The notes below the pieces were generated by a model. That model worked only from the letters and a program-made list of their open reading frames with translations, was not told where the DNA came from and ran no database searches. DNA of 64,000 nt from Bacillota bacterium (GTDB taxonomy: Bacteria > Bacillota > Clostridia > Oscillospirales > Acutalibacteraceae), in NCBI GenBank assembly GCA_023412715.1, contig JAEZCC010000004.1:1-64000 (forward strand), in the 5' to 3' direction. Each line of letters starts with the position of its first letter. Within the stretch, counting starts at the first letter, position 1. This document shows, piece by piece, positions 61,005-64,000 of the stretch. Made by a program: the position numbers and the translations under genes.

Positions 61005-61945
61005 AGCCGCCACCCCTTTCCCTCGACTATGGCAGACGAGCGGGCGAGCACGCCGTCGGAAGAAGCGAAATCGTCCCGCAGAATCCACGCGGCGTTCTCG
61101 TCGCGGCGGAACCAGGTCAGCTGACGCTTGGCGTAGCGGCGGCTCTCACGCTTCACGCTTTCCACGGCTTCTTCCAGCGTAGATTCCCCGCGGAAATACG
61201 GCACGAATTCCTTGTATCCGATGGCCTGCTTCGCCGTGCAGCCGTCGGGCAGGCGCAGCACGGCCTCCGCTTCCCGCAGCAGGCCCCGGCGCATCATTTC
61301 GTCCACGCGGCGGTCTATGGCGGCGTACAGTTTCGCACGGTCGCGGTACGAAAGGCCTATCATGCAGACGTCGTAGGGCGGCGGATTCTCTTTCGACCGC
61401 CGGAGCTGCTCCGTCATGGTGAGGCCCGTGACCCGGCAGATCTCGATGGCGCGGATCAGGCGTGCGGCGTTGTGCGGGTCGATGCGCTCCGCGGACTCAG
61501 GGTCCAGCGTGCGCAGCTCCGCGAGAAGGGACTGCGTCCCTTCCTCCCGCGCCTTTTGCCGCAGCTCGGCGCGAAGGGCGTCGCAGCGCCCTTCCGGGGC
61601 AAAGCCGATGTTGCCGAGAAGCGATCGGACGTACAGCCCCGTGCCGCCGGCGACGACCGGCAGGCGGCCGCGGCCGCGGATGCCGCGGATGCACTCCGAA
61701 GCGGCGGCGACATAGTCCGCCACGCTGAACGGCTGCCGCGGATCGGCACAGCCGACCATGTGGTGCGGCACGCCGCGCATCTCTTCCTCCGACGGTCTGG
61801 CCGTCCCCACCTCCAGCCCGCGGTAGACCTGCATGGAGTCCGCCGAGACGACCTCGCCGCCGAAGCGCAGGGCAAGCTCGACGGCAAGCCCGGTCTTGCC
61901 CGTCGCGGTCGGCCCCACGACCGCCACGACGGGGACGGTGCCCAT
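61001..61945 (-). CDS. miaA: tRNA dimethylallyltransferase
   Basis: 314 aa. It adds an isopentenyl group to A37 of tRNAs reading UNN codons. The P-loop VAVVGPTATGKTGLAVELA, the SADSMQVYRGLEVGTA block and the C-terminal RRYAKRQLTWFRRDE are all present. ATG overlaps the mutL stop by 1 nt. Confidence 0.96.
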   Translation of the reverse strand: MGTVPVVAVVGPTATGKTGLAVELALRFGGEVVSADSMQVYRGLEVGTARPSEEEMRGVPHHMVGCADPRQPFSVADYVAAASECIRGIRGRGRLPVVAGGTGLYVRSLLGNIGFAPEGRCDALRAELRQKAREEGTQSLLAELRTLDPESAERIDPHNAARLIRAIEICRVTGLTMTEQLRRSKENPPPYDVCMIGLSYRDRAKLYAAIDRRVDEMMRRGLLREAEAVLRLPDGCTAKQAIGYKEFVPYFRGESTLEEAVESVKRESRRYAKRQLTWFRRDENAAWILRDDFASSDGVLARSSAIVEGKGWRL

Positions 61946-63855
61946 TACGGGAGCCTCCCGAACCGTCGCTCCAGCTCTTTTTCCGTAAGCAGGAACGAGA
62001 CCGGCCTTCCGTGCGGGCAGTAGCGGACGTCTTCTTTCTCCACGCGGCGCACAAGATCCATCAGCTCCTGCGGGGAAGCGGGGTCGCCCGCCTTGACCGC
62101 CGCCCTGCAGGCGACGTTGTGGTACAGCCAGTCCAGCTTTTCGGTCGTGACGTCCGTCCTGCTGGAAGCGAGGTAGCCCGCAATCTCCATGACGGCCTCG
62201 GCGACGTCGCCGCCGAGAATCATCGGCGCGCTGCGGACCAGCACGGTGCCCGCGCCGAAATCCTCAAGCTCGAAGCCGGCCTCCTCGCAGATCGCGCGGG
62301 ATTCCAGCACGGCCGAATACTCTTCTTTCGCGAGGGACACCGTCACCGGCTCCAGCAGCAGCTGGCCATAGGCCCTGCCGCCCTGCGCCTTCAGCTTCTC
62401 GTACAGAAGGCGCTCGTGGGCGGCGTGCTTGTCGATGAAAATAAGGCTGTCGCCGCGCTGGACGATGATGTATGTGCCGAACGCCTCGCCAATCAGCTTC
62501 TCCGGCTGCTCGGCCGCCTGCGGCGCGGCGGTCGGCGTCTGCGCGGCGCTTTCCGCGCCCTCCGAAGGGGTACCAGCCGGCGGAGAAGGCGGCAGCGGTT
62601 CGTCGTCCCGCTCGATGTCCGGCGGAACGAGCGTACCGCGCGAAAAATCCGCCGTCCCCGGCACGGTATCTTCACGCGCGGGAAGCCCGGCCGGTCCGAA
62701 GGACGCGGCCGGCACGGACGGCCGTGGGTCTGACTGCGTCTGGGCGGCGGGTGCCTGCCCCGGCGCGGGCGGGGACGCCTGAAAGCGCATCTGCACGGCC
62801 GAGGGCTCCGCCTGACGGAAGGCGGCCGGGGACGCCGAGTCGGAAAGCTTCAGGCTGTGCGCCGTGTCGCCCACATGCAGCGCCGTTTTCGTCCCGTGGT
62901 AGACGGCGTCGAAAATCGGGCGCTCGTTCAGAAAACGGACCTCAATCTTCGCTGGGTGGACGTTGACGTCGACCGCGGCGAGCGGCACGGTGAGGCGCAG
63001 GACGCAGGCGGGGATCTTCCCCGTCATCAGCGAGCCGCGGAACGCCTCTTCCAGCGCGACGGAAGCGGTGCGGCTCTTGACGTAGCGCCCGTTGATGAAA
63101 AAGTTCTGCATGCTGCGGTTCGGCCGGGCCGCGGACGGTTTGCTGACAAAGCCCTCGACCCCGATGCCGTTCAGCTCGTATTTCACGGGGATCAGCCCGG
63201 CGGTGAACTCTTTGCCGAACACGGCATAGACCGCCGAACGAAGCTGCCCGTCGCCCGGCGCGTGCAGCGTCTCCCTGCCGTCGCGCAGAAAGCGGAACGA
63301 AACCTCCGGGTGCGCGAGCGCCTCTTTGTCGACGACCCCCGCGACGGCGTTGCCTTCCGTAAAATCCTTTTTGAGAAACTTCATGCGAGCCGGCGTGTTG
63401 TAAAACAGGTCGCGCACGACGATGGTCGTGCCCTCGGCGCAGCCGGCGTCTTCGCAGGACTGCTCCTGCCCGCCGGAAATGCCGTAGCGGGTGCCCGCGA
63501 GCTCGCCCGCCGTGCGGGTCAGAAGCTCCACGTGCGCGACGGCCGCAATGGAGGCCAGCGCCTCGCCGCGGAAGCCGAGCGTCGCGATGCCGTCGAGGTC
63601 TTCGCGCCCGGAGATTTTGCTGGTCGCATGGCGCAGGAACGCGAGCGGCACGTCGCCGCGCTCGATGCCGCAGCCGTCGTCGGTCACGCGCAGAAACGAA
63701 ACGCCGCCGCCCCGGATCTCGACCGTCACGTTCTTCGCCCCGGCGTCGATGGAGTTTTCCACAAGCTCTTTGACGGCCGAAGCCGGCCTCTCGACGACTT
63801 CGCCCGCCGCAATCAGCTCTGCGACGTGTTTGTCAAGCACATTGATTCTGCCCAC
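61945..63855 (-). CDS. mutL: DNA mismatch repair protein MutL
   Basis: 636 aa. A GHKL ATPase domain (about 1-330) with KELVENSIDAGAKNV, DDGCGIERGDV and TLGFRGEALASIAAV. A Pro/Ala-rich linker of about 110 residues follows. The C-terminal dimerisation/endonuclease domain has DKHAAHERLLYE, the Asp-x-His-Ala endonuclease motif of Gram-positive MutL, plus ACRAAVKAGD and CPHGRPVSF. The nicking endonuclease looks intact. The start is GTG 63855, with GGAAGG upstream. Confidence 0.96.
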   Translation of the reverse strand: MGRINVLDKHVAELIAAGEVVERPASAVKELVENSIDAGAKNVTVEIRGGGVSFLRVTDDGCGIERGDVPLAFLRHATSKISGREDLDGIATLGFRGEALASIAAVAHVELLTRTAGELAGTRYGISGGQEQSCEDAGCAEGTTIVVRDLFYNTPARMKFLKKDFTEGNAVAGVVDKEALAHPEVSFRFLRDGRETLHAPGDGQLRSAVYAVFGKEFTAGLIPVKYELNGIGVEGFVSKPSAARPNRSMQNFFINGRYVKSRTASVALEEAFRGSLMTGKIPACVLRLTVPLAAVDVNVHPAKIEVRFLNERPIFDAVYHGTKTALHVGDTAHSLKLSDSASPAAFRQAEPSAVQMRFQASPPAPGQAPAAQTQSDPRPSVPAASFGPAGLPAREDTVPGTADFSRGTLVPPDIERDDEPLPPSPPAGTPSEGAESAAQTPTAAPQAAEQPEKLIGEAFGTYIIVQRGDSLIFIDKHAAHERLLYEKLKAQGGRAYGQLLLEPVTVSLAKEEYSAVLESRAICEEAGFELEDFGAGTVLVRSAPMILGGDVAEAVMEIAGYLASSRTDVTTEKLDWLYHNVACRAAVKAGDPASPQELMDLVRRVEKEDVRYCPHGRPVSFLLTEKELERRFGRLP

Positions 63856-63872
63856 GGCCGGTCCCTTCCTTC

Positions 63873-64000
63873 CTACAGATACAAATCCATGATGACGTCG
63901 TCGTAATAGCTGCCGCCGACCTGAAAATAATTTTTCAGGCGCCCCGCCTGCCGGAACCCGAACCCTTCGTACAGGCGGATGGCCCGTTCGTTGTTCGCAT
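63873..64000 (-). CDS. GNAT-family N-acetyltransferase, C-terminal part only
   Basis: The window edge cuts this gene. The last 42 codons read ANNERAIRLYEGFGFRQAGR and then LKNYFQVGGSYYDDVIMDLYL, ending at a TAG (63873-63875). N-x-RAIxLYEGFGF is the classical end of the GNAT acetyl-CoA fold. It lies 17 nt before mutL and is probably the upstream gene of the same operon. Substrate unknown. Confidence 0.85.
   Translation of the reverse strand, partial: ANNERAIRLYEGFGFRQAGRLKNYFQVGGSYYDDVIMDLYL

Overview
The window is a contiguous piece of a Gram-positive, endospore-forming, anaerobic Clostridia chromosome, most likely Oscillospirales/Ruminococcaceae. This placement is inferred from gene content and fairly high GC, not from a search. 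Pointers are the sporulation genes (YabP, YabQ, a SpoVB-like flippase, CotF-type coat proteins), oxygen-sensitive 2-hydroxyacyl-CoA dehydratase-type proteins, Bacillus-like gene orders (yabO-P-Q-divIC-yabR; ylmE-F-H-divIVA-ileS-lspA), CIRCE control of groESL, a T-box leader, and frequent TTG/GTG starts with strong Shine-Dalgarno sites. No tRNA, rRNA, CRISPR array, phage or intact insertion sequence was seen. About 64 genes fill the window densely, and the long open frames opposite real genes are shadows.

Layout. 0-1.5 kb: rpsF-ssb-rpsR. 1.5-5.4 kb (minus strand): a PASTA pseudokinase, a YebC/PmpR regulator and pyrB with a PyrI-like zinc tail. 5.5-9.8 kb: a tandem ASKHA dehydratase activator and its HgdB-like partner. 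9.9-11.5 kb: a c-di-GMP-I riboswitch in front of a GGDEF protein. 11.6-17.6 kb: an unknown 502-residue protein, a beta-CASP nuclease, a cyclophilin, an ABC exporter and a 66-codon frame. 17.6-24.5 kb (minus): groEL/groES, an internally deleted diacylglycerol-kinase-like gene, an rRNA methyltransferase, long HPF, an orphan fumarase alpha subunit and an amidohydrolase. 24.6-29.6 kb (minus): the yab sporulation/division cluster, with YabQ and DivIC in one frame and an HU gene inserted. 30-37.7 kb (minus): recJ-relA-MBL hydrolase-hemZ-nucleoside kinase. 37.8-41.6 kb (minus): two spore coat proteins, MazF, a TetR regulator, a DUF1540 protein, an ECF S component and a cytidylate-kinase-like protein.

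41.8-45 kb (plus): a consensus promoter and a T-box leader with an apparent UGG (Trp) specifier, driving a TrpXYZ-type ABC importer. 45-50.5 kb (minus): purE-purM-purN-purO-AICAR transformylase-purD, in which bifunctional PurH is replaced by two separate proteins. 50.6-52 kb (minus): SPFH/NfeD. 52.1-64 kb (minus): one long envelope, division and RNA-modification run: partial acetyltransferase, mutL, miaA, HlyD-like, yggS, sepF, ylmH, divIVA, ileS, lspA, rluD, comEA.

Most notable: the riboswitch-diguanylate cyclase unit, the YabQ-DivIC joined frame, the pseudokinase, PyrB with a zinc tail, the deleted DagK, and a roughly 165-bp imperfect palindrome near 29.8 kb that no gene explains.
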